From: Bemisia tabaci | Taxonomy: Eukaryota; Arthropoda; Insecta; Hemiptera; Aleyrodidae | Length of the DNA stretch: 64,000 nucleotides | Direction of reading: 5' to 3' | Assembly: GCF_918797505.1 (NCBI RefSeq) | Contig: NC_092796.1 | Coordinates: 33,861,325-33,925,324 of the forward strand | Notes under the pieces: generated by a model | Told to the model about the DNA's origin: nothing | Seen by the model: only the letters and a program-made list of their open reading frames with translations | Databases searched by the model: none | Part shown: positions 1-13,200 of the stretch, one piece after another | Layout: each line of letters begins with the position of its first letter | Numbering within the stretch: the stretch's first letter is position 1 | Program-made: the position numbers and the translations under genes

Positions 1-40
1 ACGCATTGGTCAGGATTCCAGTTTCCGAGTTTTTCCCTAC

Positions 41-296
41 ACTGCCGTGCTAAGGAAGAACGCCGCATGAGCTTTCAGACGTTGCCACATCTCCTTTGAT
101 AAAAACTAATTTTACTGGAAAAAATTGTTAAAATTTTCATCCAAAGATTTCAGACAATTTTTTACGAAATTTAGTCTAAAATAATTGAAAATTTAAAGGG
201 AAAATGTGCATACATATTGTCCAAAATACATATTTTATGAAGTGAAATTTGGCAACTCTCGAATGTTCATACGGCATTCTTCCTTAGCACGGCAGT
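41..296. mobile_element. MITE family A, copy 1
   Basis: A 256-bp noncoding element with terminal inverted repeats. It opens with ACTGCCGTGCTAAGGAAGAA and closes with the exact reverse complement. Related copies lie at about 439-691, 3759-4004, 21243-21496 and 23077-23330, so this is a dispersed non-autonomous DNA transposon family. No coding capacity is seen. The superfamily is not assigned because no clear target-site duplication is visible. Confidence 0.85.
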
Positions 297-438
297 ATAC
301 GGCCCTCATATTTAGAGCTGTGAGTCAAAAATACACTGAAAAAGACAATCTCGGAAAAGCATCTTTAAAGTTAGAGATACACTAGTTCGATTAAAATTAC
401 ATACCTCCTGCGTGTGTCATTCAAAACAAAAACATGCA

Positions 439-691
439 CTACATTGCGAAGGAAAAACGCCTTATGAGCTTTCAGATGTTGCCAAGTTTCCTTTAATAAA
501 ACCTGAATTTCCTGGGAAACATATCAATAATTTTTCAACAATTTTCAGGGAAGTTTTTTTTAAATTCGATCTTAAATATTTGAAAATTTACAAGAACATT
601 ACTTGTGACTTTCCCCAAATATAAATGTTTAATCGGAGGAATTTTGGCAGCTATCAAAGGTTCATACGGCGTTTTTCCATAGCACGGCGGA
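439..691. mobile_element. MITE family A, degenerate copy 2
   Basis: Has the same internal order as the copy at 41-296 (a stretch like CGCCTTATGAGCTTTCAGA near the left end, CATACGGCGTTTTTCCAT near the right end), but the terminal repeats have decayed. Short open frames here are incidental to the repeat. Confidence 0.65.
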
Positions 692-837
692 GTACCTCAA
701 CCGATGTCTTGATTAGATCGTTTAATGCAGCAAGAAAAAGTAGTATCATTGTGTCTAAGTATGATAAAATCTACCATATTTTTTTTTCCAGTGGGGTTGA
801 GCATCATTTAATAGCTATTGTTTTCTATTTTTTGTAG

Positions 838-2082
838 GCCATAACAATACGGTTCTGTTCATGACCCATAATGGCTATTTGAGCACCCAGGAGTCTATCT
901 ACTTCGGGGTTCCAATGCTTGGAATACCCGTGATCGTGGATCAATTTCAAAACAATGCAAAAATGGTCAAGGCAGGAATTGCGCTCAGGTTGGATCTCAA
1001 GGAAATTCATAGCACTGAGCAAATAAAGAATAAAATTATGACGATATTGAACAACCTAAGGTGAGAACTCTTATACTGAGACATAATTCAAATTGAATAG
1101 GTAGCTTGCTTTCTGAACTGCCCAACGCTGTTACGGAATTTCAGGTTTTCTTTATAAAAGATTTTTTTGGTAAGAAAGAACATTAGCTAGAGCGCTTGAT
1201 AAAGACGTTCCTTGTTCATGATTTACTGGAAGGCTACGCCCCCTGTCCGCTACACGGCCCACCCTCGAGAAAAAGAAGACCGTTGCCATCAAAAGATTCC
1301 TCTTAAAATATTCAACGGCTATGTCATGTCATTTACCAATGACGATTCTTTCAAGTTGGCAACACTGTTTTTTCTCCATTTAAATGTTTGTTAAACAATA
1401 GATTCTATAGGTGAGGCAGCTTGCCTCATCTAGAGTCAGATGTTGATGAATCAAAAATTCTGACTTTACGAGTTTGAACAATCACGCAAGACACAGTGCG
1501 GACGGCGCGCGGCGCAGAACGGGTGTTAGTGCCTGCAAGACTACATCGATACTTCACGCATTGCGCGTACGGCCGCGCCCCGGCGCAGAGCACATGTTAG
1601 TGCCTGCAAGCCTGGATACTTCCCGCATTGCACGTACACCACACCACCACACCATCGCTCCATACTACCTGTGCTTTCTTTGTCTATGGCTTTGTCTGTC
1701 AATTTCAATGATAAGCCCGCTGGTCACGATCAAACTAGCAGAGTACTGACGCATCCTTACAGTAAAAGGTTCAAACTGTTTCTTGATTTTAGTTTTCTTT
1801 ATGATTTTCCGCAGCTTCCGGGAAAAAGCGCAGCAGATGTCGGTGCTTTTCCGGGATCGGCCGATGACTCCCCTGGACACGGCAATCTACTGGATCGAGT
1901 ACGTGTTGCGGCACAAGGGAGCCAAGCAGCTGAGGGTGGCCAGTCTCGACTTGGCCTGGTACCAGTGCTACCTCCTCGACATCTATTTCCTCATTGCTGT
2001 CTCAGTTTTCGCACTATACTATATTCTTGTCGCCTTTTTCCGCGCGATATTGAGCAATGAACCGAAAGAAAAAGAAGCGTAA
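838..2082 (+). CDS. UDP-glycosyltransferase gene UGT-1, last two exons (5' part outside the window)
   Basis: UGTs transfer a sugar from a UDP-sugar to small lipophilic acceptors, on the lumenal face of the ER. Exon 838-1060 follows a TTTGTAG acceptor, ends at a GTGAGA donor and is 223 bp, the same length as its counterparts in UGT-2 and UGT-3. It encodes the donor-binding signature (FMTHNGYLSTQES then GVPMLGIP and DQF); Asn replaces the second residue of the common HGG/HCG motif. The last exon, 1815-2082, follows a CCGCAG acceptor; the split codon (AG|C, Ser) gives the family's NNxS-FRExA junction. It carries the conserved FRDRP...PLDTAIYWIEYV block, one membrane helix and a short lysine-rich tail ending KEKEA, which fits a KxKxx ER-retrieval signal. 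Stop is TAA. Earlier exons must lie upstream of base 1. The last exon and its upstream intron are almost identical to those of UGT-2. Confidence 0.9.
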
Positions 2083-2128
2083 AATCTTCTACTACTTCTA
2101 TGTAACTTCTCATTCAAAATGATACGCG

Positions 2129-2682
2129 AATGGACCACTAGACAAGGTACGAATTAAGCATTCTGATACATGTTTTTTAACCACAATTTCACGTAGAACA
2201 CGATGCGCACAACAAAAATTACCGAAATCAACTCCTTACGAAGATATTCAATGATTCCTGATGAGTGAATTCAAACCACCCGCTCAATAAAACTCAATGC
2301 TCTACGTGATTCACATCGCGCGTTGAATATTATCGTGACAGTCTCTGCGATATGAAAATCTGGCAACCACAATTTTGACGCTTTGGCTCGGCTATAGCAA
2401 ATTGCTTATCATTTGAACAACACATGGTGGGAAATGAACAGTGCTCGATTGAGAGGCTTGCTGAAACTTTTGTAGTGCGCGCTTTGACTCACGTAGAGCT
2501 TTGAGTTTCTTGTGAGCGGGCAATTCAAAATCCGCGTAACCAATGTGAAATAAAAAGCTTAATATCTTCGTCAGGAGTTAGTTTCAGTCATTTTCGTTGC
2601 GCGAATTGTGTTCTACGTGAAATTCTGACTAAGCAACATGTATCAGAATGCTTGAATTCGTGCCTTGTCTAGTGGTCCATTA
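2129..2682. mobile_element. Foldback MITE family B, copy 1
   Basis: A 554-bp element starting AATGGACCACTAGACAAGG and ending CCTTGTCTAGTGGTCCATT, with inverted arms of at least ~150 bp. It begins 46 bp after the UGT-1 stop codon and may contribute to its 3' UTR. A second copy lies in opposite orientation at 9606-10157, inside UGT-2 intron 2. Confidence 0.85.
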
Positions 2683-2689
2683 GCACAAC

Positions 2690-2890
2690 TTGAGTCTAGA
2701 TCTATATTGAAGTGTAATACAATATTGATGGTTAAAGTGCGAATCCGCGTGCCTCCGTTTGCTACGTTGCCAACATCCTGTCGTACTTTATTTGTTCATG
2801 GGGAAACTAATAAACATAATGTCTTTAAAACTCCCTTGGTTTTTCTTCTATGTTAGCAGAATATTCCGTAGGAATTTCAGAGAATTCTGC
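2690..2890. repeat. Dispersed repeat family C, copy 1
   Basis: About 200 bp shared with 18230-18430 and 37810-37985. The shared core runs from a CATCCTGTCGTACTTTATTT-like stretch through ACTCCCTTGGTTTTTC to CAGAATATTCCGTAG. It is noncoding; the type of element is unknown. Confidence 0.55.
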
Positions 2891-3064
2891 GAGTATACAT
2901 ATTCTTAGGTATAATCTAGGAGAAATCCACATACAGTTTCAAAGCGTTATTCTTACAAAATAAAATACAAAAATAATGTCTTGCAGTTTAGTGTTTAAAT
3001 TCCTAAAAAAATCATAGATGCGCATGTAATATGACATATTCATACGGGGAATATCAACAACCTT

Positions 3065-3210
3065 GAGTCCACGCCAAATAATTTACGCACTTCTAGACTG
3101 CAAGAGGAGATCGCCTGAAGTCACTGTTACATGTAAAGTAAAGGCGAGAGGCAAGATGGCAGATCGTCTGTAGCAGTCTAAAAGTGCGTAAACTTATTTG
3201 GCGTAGACTC
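3065..3210. mobile_element. Short palindromic MITE
   Basis: 146 bp with imperfect terminal inverted repeats of about 38 bp. The left end reads GAGTCCACGCCAAATAA then TTTACGCACTTCTAGACTGC; the right end is its near reverse complement. Nothing else was recognised between 2683 and 7236 apart from the repeats listed separately. Confidence 0.75.
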
Positions 3211-3406
3211 TGCAATAACTTCAATTAAGAGCTCTATAAGTTGTCTAATTCAAAAACTAACTTCCTTCATCGCCTTCTTTTAGTGTATTTTCCGAAGAAA
3301 ATACACTATTGCATTCTCCCATGATGTCGGACCCAGACCCGAGACCTTGTGAAGAGCACCGATCACGGGTCGTAGATCACGAAAATATATGCCATTCAAA
3401 TTCATG

Positions 3407-3450
3407 TGTATATATATGTATGTATATATGTATGTATGCATGTAGTTAGT
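3407..3450. repeat. TATG/TA microsatellite
   Basis: Simple repeat of GTATATATATGTATG type, running into TATGTATGCATG. Confidence 0.85.
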
Positions 3451-3758
3451 TTGTTAGTTATTTTTTCGATTTTTGAGTAGTCATATCTTTCTTACGTTCA
3501 AAGATATTTTGACCAATTTTTTTGCATTTAGTAGAGACTTATTAGAACTACTATTCTGCAACAAAAAAAAAATTGAAATTTGAGGCAATAGATTTTTTTT
3601 ATATTATTTTTTATTACCGAAAAAGGTAAAGGAGGGAGGAGATTTAAGTACTGTCTGAAGGTAAAATAAATATAAGGGTAGGAAGGATGCAAAGAAAGTT
3701 TACGAAAAGATGGAAATGAATGCCAGAATATATCCCCAAGCCTGGGACGAGTACTTGT

Positions 3759-4004
3759 ACTGCCGTGCTAAGGAAAAACGTCGCATAAGCATTCGAATGT
3801 TGCCAAATTGCCTCTCAGGAAATATTAATTGTTTTAAGAACTTTATGCATATTTATCTTGAAAGTTTCTGACACTTTAGATCAAATTACGAACGAAATTA
3901 CCTATCCGAAAAATTTGTGCACATTTTCCCGAAAATTCGTGATTTATCAAATGAGATTTGGCAACGCCTGAAGGCTCATAGGGCATTTTTCCTTAGCACG
4001 GCAG
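3759..4004. mobile_element. MITE family A, copy 3
   Basis: Starts ACTGCCGTGCTAAGGAAAAA and ends with TTTTTCCTTAGCACGGCAG, matching the termini of the copy at 41-296 with internal divergence. Confidence 0.82.
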
Positions 4005-5691
4005 AGTAGAAGGGAGCTCGAAGTCTTGTTTGCTTTTGTTTGTTTGTCTGCCCCTTCTACCTTGTTACACAGTAAAATGTACATGTAAGGCCGTTAATAG
4101 ACCATCGAGGTGAAGTTTCCCTACGGACAAACTTGGAATATGATGAAACAAGAGAAAATGAAAGTGCACTAATTAAGTCGGGTACGCATTATGACTAACA
4201 GCGGAGTGTAGTTTACTGAGACTAAAAGGCGTTGCTACTTTTCAGCATTCAGCATTCTTTGATGGGTCGGTGCTTTACCACCGGCCAATCAATCGGACTT
4301 ATGTGAGGACGAGATAGTAAGTAGATTAATAGATTCGTTGTTTAGGCAAAAAATTGATCTCCTGAGTATGGTTCTACATGTTTTTTGGCTAAGTCATATA
4401 GTATCATGTACATGAAGTAAAAGTATGCTGCGTGAAAGAATACATCATGAAAGTAACTGAAAGCCTGGGCACGAAACTGAATGTTTAAAAAGTTTTGATT
4501 TCTCAGTTGCCTCGTGGAAGGAGATTGCAAAAGCTCACAGTAAAGTTGACGTTACTGATTTAAAAGACTGTGGCTGATTTAAAAGAAAAATTCCCGTGCA
4601 TTCTTGACTACTTCTTGATTGCCTTGTCAGTCAAAAAAAAAAAAAAAATCCCTCCAGATTTTTTCACGTGTTTGTACAATTTTTGAAACTCTAGGAGACT
4701 TTTAGTGAGCTTTCTGTAGAAATTAGGAATATTTTTTAGAAAGTTACAAATAACGGCAACATTGTTAATAGTAGGTGGACAAGATGGACGTTCATTTGTA
4801 GAGAAACCAGCCAATAATCTAAAGTGAGGACAATGAAGTTTCCTTCCTTTTCTGTGTGCTATTATGGTAATAGTTTAAAATTTGAAATAATGCAAAACGT
4901 ATATCTGCTTCCACGATAGAGCAAGAAAGATTTGAAATAAAATTGTCTGATAAACAAGCAGTTATTTTCACCTGAACCCGATAAAACTGAAAAAAACATG
5001 TATCTACTTTCGCAATACTTATATTTTTAAGTAATAACTTGTCAACCTTAACCTGTAAAATTGAAGGGGAAAAGAAGATCCTATAATAAGCTGAACGAAA
5101 TAAAACGGAACTACGCTTTCGTTAAGCTACAACAGATTTTAAACCTTCCTAGATGAATTTACAAAGCTAGAATCGGCTAGAATTAGGAGCACAAAACTTC
5201 CAAGTCCTAAACCAAAGAACAGAACCACAGCAGGTGAAAATAAAAATCATGCGGTTTAAGCTGTGGCGGTGAGGTCTTAGATCACGAGTGTCGGAGATCT
5301 TGCGATTCCGGTCTTTAGCAGTTTTGTCGGATGCGCCCTGCACATCAAATGCACGTTTTCGCATAAAGTTACGATTTCAATACTCCTAAAAAACAATTCA
5401 TTGAAAATGTAATCGTGTTTACAACAATCAATTAATTGGCTCTATGCTATCGTCGGCATTCCCTTGTTAAGAGGCAATTGTGACATGAGTAGATAGTGTT
5501 TTGTTCATCACTTATTTTTAATTGAAAACGCATTCGTTTGAAGTGGAAACCCGTTGGGCTTGACTCAGTTCACGCAGATCTCTCACGGCAGAAAGTAGCG
5601 TGGTGCTCGATTAAAAGCAGTGTGCGAAAACAGCTAATATTGAAAGTAAGTAAATAACGTTCACTTTTGATGCGATACTTGTAGGTCAAAA

Positions 5692-5972
5692 ATAGATCGT
5701 ATTCGATACATCAAACGGGTGAGATTGCATCGATATCGATTGGTTCAAAACATAAACATAGCCTCAAAGGTAAATTCAGAAATCTGAGAGAACGGATCTT
5801 TTGAAACAGATGTTTTATTCTTTTGAGTACCAAATGCCAATGCAAAGTGAAATTGTCAGGAAATTTCTCAATTTCAGCTTTTCCAATTAAAATCCTTACA
5901 GTTTGGTTTGAGGTTATGTTCTATTGTTTTGAACCAAACGATACATCGAACCGTTATCGAATACGGTCTATA
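5692..5972. mobile_element. Inverted-repeat element (MITE-like)
   Basis: The left end reads ATAGATCGTATTCGATACAT and the right end TATCGAATACGGTCTAT. Inside, GGTTCAAAACATAAACAT pairs with ATGTTCTATTGTTTTGAACC. The arms are imperfect. Noncoding. Confidence 0.65.
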
Positions 5973-5983
5973 TGAAGCTCATC

Positions 5984-6213
5984 GGGTCCGCGTTTAGCAG
6001 AAAGAAACGAAGCCACACCAGTCATTGCCAAATTTAACCGCGCAATTTAATTTTCTGAAAAATAAAGTTTGCGCCGATTCCTTTGAATTTTTATGGAATT
6101 TGCTTCATACTAAGCTTTGCACAAAAACCAGCACAACTGTTTTCAAGTAATACATTTAATTGCCCAATTAAATTTGGAAATAGCTGAGGTGGCTTGGTTC
6201 CCTTCTGTTTCCA
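5984..6213. mobile_element. MITE family D, copy 1 (right end truncated)
   Basis: The left end reads GGGTCCGCGTTTAGCAGAAA. The internal stretches CATTGCCAAATTTAACCG and TTGGAAATAGCTGAGGTGG are inverted relatives of each other. A better preserved copy with both GGACCGCGTTAAAC termini is at 25968-26215. Confidence 0.65.
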
Positions 6214-7236
6214 TATCTCCACCGGAGACAAGACGGAACGACTAGCTGAAAACCTATTTCATGGACACCGGCAGGTGTTATGTTACCGGTGCATGGTTTC
6301 AACAATAATTCAGATTACTCACATTTGTACAGAGAAAACCTGATATGGTCATGTTATAAGAGGGTAAAAGGTTGTGAGAACTTTTCGGTGACAAAATTTT
6401 TAATTTTCTCATTTTAAAACAAACGTTAACGGAATTGAGTGTCATTTTGGAAAAGTATTTGACGACTCTTTTGAATTAATCTGCTATCAATTGATAGATT
6501 TAAAAAGTTGGTATCTTCGAGACACTGTTTTGACTTTAATTTACAAGTAAATCTTCTATTTGATCAATAAACGTTTTAATTAAGGTTTAATTCCACCGAG
6601 GCCTGATTTACGAAATTGAACCGAAAAAGCGGGTTTGAAAAAATTAAAGAAAATAATAGCGACATGAGCATTATTTTCACGCGAATGAGGGAAAAAACTA
6701 TTTGCTCAGAAACAATACTGCATCGACAAAAAAGAAAAGAAAAAGGACAGAGACAAAAAAAAAACACACTTTGCTTCATGGAATTAGTCATTAGTATCAT
6801 TTTGGATCATGTACATGGGAAAATCACCAATTCCGTCTAAAATCATTTTGGATTGATTTTTATCAAGTTAGTTTTATTAGTTTCACAAATCCATTAGGCT
6901 TTATCCTTTTAACAGATTGTTTAATTTGAACCGCCGATGTGGCTTATTCCATTCATCATTTTTTCTTCGCACGAAGAATAGCGATTCTTCTATTCCGTTC
7001 TGAGCTGAATACTGAAATTAACTGCTACTAAGGAGAATGAGTTTTTCTGAAGTACGAATTTCTTTTAATTCTTATGCATCAAAAAGTTCATTTCAAAGAC
7101 TCAATATTGTTTCAAAAAGGTAGTTGCACGGTTGTTGAAAAAATAATTCATTCCTTGGATGTTTTATTCCTAAAATAATATACAAAGAAAAAAATTATAA
7201 CTTTTCCATCACCACCTGATAATTTTATTGTTTCAG

Positions 7237-10200
7237 ATGAAATTGTTGATAATAATCATCACATCGCTACTGAGCTGTGCCCATTTTGTAAATGCTGCTA
7301 ATATTTTAGCGTTGGCTACAGTCTCCTCCGGTAGTCATACAATTTACGCTAACGCCATTATCAGAGAGCTTGCAGCCAGAGGACATAAGGTAAGTTAATG
7401 CCCTTGGGAATAAGAAACAAAAAACTAAGAAGACGTGTAAAGATGCCTTAAAACGTAAACAGTTTCATGCTTCCTATTCAGTGAGTAGCGTCAGATATAC
7501 CCCATTCAAAACACTTATCTTGTAAGGCGCTCCCACAAAATGTATCCTAGACAACCTCTTGAAATCCAGCCTCATCAGACAGTAAGTGTGTCTCTTGCCT
7601 CATTGTGAGATTGGACTCGGATATTTGCCACGGCAATTTGAAAATCGATAGCAATTTTCATAAAGAAATCGGGCAACACAACACGTAGTCAAGCATTACA
7701 TTACCAGCATGGGTCTTACTAAAAACAACGAGACGAACAAAACGTCATTCAGAAGATCATGCTCACCTTACGTATTTGTTGTGTTGGGGAGAAAACCCCG
7801 AAAATCCATACGGTGCGAATTTTGGAGAGACTTAAAGAGAGAAAACTTGTAAAAGCTCTTGATCGTATTACAATGACCTTGCAGTGTGTAAAATGTTTCA
7901 TTTCCTCATCCTTGGATACCCATTCTCTTGATTTTTCAGAGAAAAATACTTAGACGAAAATAGGAATACCTATCTTTTCTTTTAATTTCAGATTTATAAG
8001 GGAAACACTAGGGTTTTTTCCAAAGAAAAAACAATGAATAAATCAATGTTCTTAGATTTTTTTACTTATATTTTTTTCAAAATCGAGTCAACGCGATCCT
8101 AACTTTTTAGAGTAATTCAATATCGGAATTTAAGAAACAAACGAGGAGACACTCAATTTTTAAAACTAATTCCCCGATTTTTCCCGCTATTATTCTTCCT
8201 GATGTATAAAAAAATAAGTTACAGTTTTTCAGTAAGTTGGAATTTTTTATAAATCATAGTTACCTTACTATTCGCCTAATTTTATTATTTTTCTTAGTTA
8301 CTTTAAATTTATTATCAGTTTCAACTATAGTCATAATAATTGAAATTAAGATGATTGGTTTGATAGGTCCTTAAAACACCGTGGTTAACCTGTCATTGTT
8401 TAAATTTACTTTTTCAGCTGGTGGTTTTGTCGCCGGACAAAGAAAAGAAACCAAACCCGAACATAACTACGATCTACCTCGAAGGCGGTTATGAAAATGA
8501 GGTTATGTTCGAAACCACTCTGGAGGATTTTCCGTCATCGGAGGGTTTCGTCCAATATTTCAACATGCTAAACGAATACACAACATCACAGTGTAAAATT
8601 CTTCTGAATTCCCCAGGAAACAAGAAGTTCATTCAAGATTACAAGGATCACAAGTTCGATCTTATCCTATTTGACTACGGTAAGTAAAAGTGCCCTTTAA
8701 AATGTCCAGCAGTCATTCGGGAAGACTCGGCCAATTTTTTTTTTCTTTTCTGTTCTTATTTTTTTTATTTTTTCAAAAATCAAGACAAGAGATAAGTTTG
8801 ATCGACTTGATATTCTACGAATGTATTCTCTAGTGAATCAGTAATTGAATCAGAAAGAACGAAAACACACCAACTCGAAAAAATGAAAATAATCAAGACG
8901 CACAAAAAACTGCAAGTAGGAAAAGAAGTTAGTCTAAGAAAAGGATTTTTGGTGCCGGAAGACAAGTACTTCAGGACACCTTAAAGTTCCAAGTTGGAAC
9001 AGATGCGCTAATTTCAATGACCTTTATGGACATTGACTGTCTTTAATGAAGATTGAGCATTTTCGAGTTACCGAGTTGGTGTGTTTTTGTTCTCACTGAT
9101 TCAATTGGTAACTTTAAAAATCGGAGTTAAAGTGAGAAAATAGCTCATTACAAAAGAATTGACAAAAGCGCAGAGAGTGTAGGAGTACGCAAGCTTCATT
9201 GTGCGTTTGAACGCAACCATTCGGGCTTTGGGGCTTAAGTTGCATATATGAGAAATTGAAGGCACTCTAGCTTTGTTGCCTTCTCAGACACACGGTCGTT
9301 GCGAAGCGCGATCGCGCGCATGCCTCTGGAGAGTGTTCCACTTGTATTTCTCACAGGTAGCTTTCGTATGGGCTGTCCATAAATTACGTTATGCTCTAGG
9401 ATGGTGATGGGAGGATTAGGGGTGTATGATGAGGTGTGTGTAAAACGAGTCTTGCAAGTTGGAAAATGTATTTTTCTTCCATTTAAAACTAATTCAACAG
9501 ACATGAGTCTCAAGCCTCCTAACATTCGCCACGAGGACGCAACAGAAATCAGCGGTAGCGTCATTTAAAGACACAGAAAAAAAGGAAAACGAGCACAATT
9601 GATCGAATGGACCACTAGACAGGGTCCGAATTTAAGAAATCTGATACAAGTTTCTTAGCCAGAATTTCACGTAAAACGGGATTCGCACAACGAAAATTAC
9701 TGAAACCAACTCCTAACGAAGATATTAACGTTTTTATTTCACATTTGTTACGAGGAATTTCAACTGCCCGCTCACAAGAAACTCAAAGCTCTACGTGAGT
9801 CAAATCGCGCACTGCAACGGTTTCAGCAAGCTTCTCAATCGAGCAATGTTCATTTCCCATTGTGTCGTTCAAACTATAATCAATTCGCTATAGCTAAGCC
9901 AAAGCGTCAAGACTGAGGTTGCCAGATTTTTATATCGCAGAGACTATCATGATAATGTTTAGCGCGCCATGTGAATTACGTAGAGCATTGAGTTTTAATG
10001 AGCGGGTGGTTTGAATTCACTTATCAGGAATCATTAAATATCTTTGTAAGGAGTTGATTTCGGTGATTTTTGTTGTACGCATCGTGTTTTACGTGAAATT
10101 TTCATTTGGAAACATGTATCAAAATGCTGAAATTCGTACCTTGTCTAGTGATACATTGCTGAAATCTTGATTTTTGAACGATCTAATCAGGTATTTCAAT

Positions 10201-13200
10201 TACATACCTATTTTTGTATTCGCTTATTCAACTCACCTTATTTTTAAAATTTATTATTAAAATAATGGGTATGAAATTAAGTTTAATAAGTTGACGTAAC
10301 ATATATTCATTGAGCGCTTCATTGATTCATTTCTTTACTCATATATTATCATGTTAGGGGTCGTGTCAGGTCACTTTGCCTGAAATAACGATACTGGAAA
10401 TCAGGAGAAGCCCCCGAAAATATGTTCCGTATTTTTCACAAATATGAGAAATTTCACTATTTTGTAGCATACTGCAACATTTTTGACACTTTATCGGCAC
10501 TTTGAACACTTAATTTCTGTACAAATAAAACTTTTTCGACTACCGAATGTAGTAGCTGATCGAGGGAGCGAGAGTCGTGATAATACGAGGGCTGTCCCAA
10601 AAGAAACCGGACTTTTGTCATAGAAGGCGAACCGAGCGTCGTAATGAAGTTTTCTTGGGCTTGTTTGAAAGCTGATAAGCTACTGAAGATGCTTATTTTT
10701 ACAGAATGCAAAAACTCGTCTTGGTAAGGAAACTACACGCTTTGGAATAAAGGAAAGTCAAACTCGAGTTGCGATTTTTGTCTTTATTTCAAGAAAAATT
10801 TAGATACAACTTTAAAAAAACCCAGGTTTTAAGTCAAAAACTTCGTCGCTCTCTTATTCAGATGCTTAAAAATAAGGAAATTAACATTTTAAGCAGCTTA
10901 CCAAGTCATCACCTATCCCCTTCAAAATAATCGCCAGCTTTGTCGATGCATTTTTGCCACCGTTTCTTCAATTGGGAGAAAACACTGTTGGAAATCCTCA
11001 GATTTGAATGATCGCAATTCCTACAAGGTGTTCTCTTGAATTTTCGGAATGGTTTGAAAACGTCGACCTTTCAAGGTAAATTTAAGTCGTGGAAATAAGA
11101 ATAAATCACACGGAGCCAGGTCAGGTCACCTTGAAGGAATTGCGATCATTCAAACCTGAGGATTTCCAACAGTGTTTCTCCCAGTTAAAGAAACGGTGGA
11201 AAAAAATGCATCGACAAAAGTGGCAAGTATTTTGAAGCGGATAGGTGATGACTTGGTAAGCTGCTTAAAATGTTAATTTCCTTATTTTTAAGCAGTTGAA
11301 TAAGAGAGCAACGAAGTTTTTGACTTAAAACCTGGGTTTTTTTTAAAGTTGTATCTAAATTTTTCTTGAAATAAAGACAAAAATCGCAACTCGAGTTTGA
11401 CTTTCCTTTATTCCAAAGCGTGTAGTTTCCTTACCAAGACGAGTTTTTGCATTCTGTAAAAATAAGCATCTTCAGTAGCTTATCAGCTTTCAAACAAGCC
11501 CAAGAAAACTTACGACGCTTGGTTCGCCTTCTATGACAAAAGTCCGGTTTCTTTTGGGACAGCCCTCGTAAATGCGCTGGCGCGGCTAGAGTACCTGTAT
11601 AGGGAGAGTAACGACAGGTCGGTTCATGGAGGGCTTAGGGCCCAAAAGTGCAGCCACCCTTCTAACCAACTTTTTCAAAATTTCACTGCCAGTCTGCAGA
11701 TTCCAATTCTAACCAAGATGGCCAAGAATGTACAAAAATGAGCGTTCTTCCGCGAAATTGAGTAAATTCATGCAAAAACTGAGTCGAACACGTGCTTAAT
11801 AAAGGACGGTTCGTACCAATAGTACCAGTAAATCGCTCTGGATAATTGAAATTCATAGGTTGGCTGCCCTTTTGGGCCCTAACTTCATTCGCGGAGGCAT
11901 CGGTGAAGGCCTGATGGACTTTCGGAGTTTCAGATCCGTCGGTACTCTCCCTATACAGGTACTCTAGGCGCGGCTATCTTCACGCCGAATTTTTAACTTT
12001 TCCATACCAGTTCAGTCACCTGAAGATGGGCGGCCTGCCCGAAATGGACATTGTGCATAAAGAATAATAAAAAAGTAAGTCATCTAACTACAATCGGTTG
12101 TCGAAAAAATTTTATTTGCACAGGAATTTTGCGAAATTTCCTGAAATGTTTCGCTGAAGTTTCGAATCTTCTGTATTTCCCGTTTCACTTGTGCGACCTT
12201 GGGTTTATGACAGTAATTTCCACTGGAGCTCCTTGCCCTTATTAATTTCCGATCTTAAAATCCGCAGGTGTGACGGAGTGTTTCATAAAGTACGCCCACG
12301 TTTTCGGGCACCCGCCGATAGTGGGTTTCACGGCTTTCTTCGCCGTTTCGGCGTACCAGCTGGGCAACCACCACAACCCGGCGTTCGTGCCCCATTTCCA
12401 GAGCGCGGCCAGCCCTCAGATGAGCTTCCCGGAGCGCTTCATGAACTGGGTCGTTCATGAGTACTACCTCCTCTGGCGGAACTACATAAGTCTACCGACT
12501 ATAGACGCGGTGGCGGACGAGTTTTTCGGATTCTCCAAGCCCAGCATCGGGGACCTTGAGCGGGAGATGTCCCTCATGCTCACCAACGAGCACTTCAGTT
12601 TCACTTACCCGAGGCCCAACATCCCTGCTGTCGTCGACGTGGGGGGCCTCCAGATCAAGCCACCCAAACCCTTGCCCAAGGTACATCTTCCGACATTTTC
12701 CACACTGAAAAAAGTGGTATGTTTTAGCACCTAGGATGTCAAAAAAGTGTCTAGTGATCCTAAAATGCTACCTTGATTGCCCACGCAGTTGAATTTGCAT
12801 TCATGGGATGTAAAGTTAACTGCGAAGGCAGTAGAGGTTGCATCTTGGGATCACCAGACACATTTTCGACATGCTAGCTGTGCTAAAACAGCATTTTATT
12901 TTGTTCAGTGCAGTGGAGAAATACTATGAGGGGTTACGCGGCCTGGCCGCTATGCGGCATAGGGTGCTTCGCCCCGCAATTTTTTTTTTTCGCCTGAACC
13001 CTTAGAACTTCTTCTTTTTTGACTGACTGAAATTCCGAATTTTAATAGCATTCCGTTAAAAATGTCATTTGTTCCTTCTCCTTATTTCAGAGATTAAAAG
13101 AAAATCTATTAAAAGTTGGGAGTTCAATGAATCAAAAAGATTACACGTCAAAGAAAAGAAAATATTCTAAGGATTCAGGCAAAAAAAGAAAAGGAAAATG

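Noticed and set aside
12191..12686. ORFs in other frames over UGT-2 exon 3
   Set aside because: Shadows of the true exon 12268-12680; only the UGT frame has family motifs and phase-compatible splice sites.
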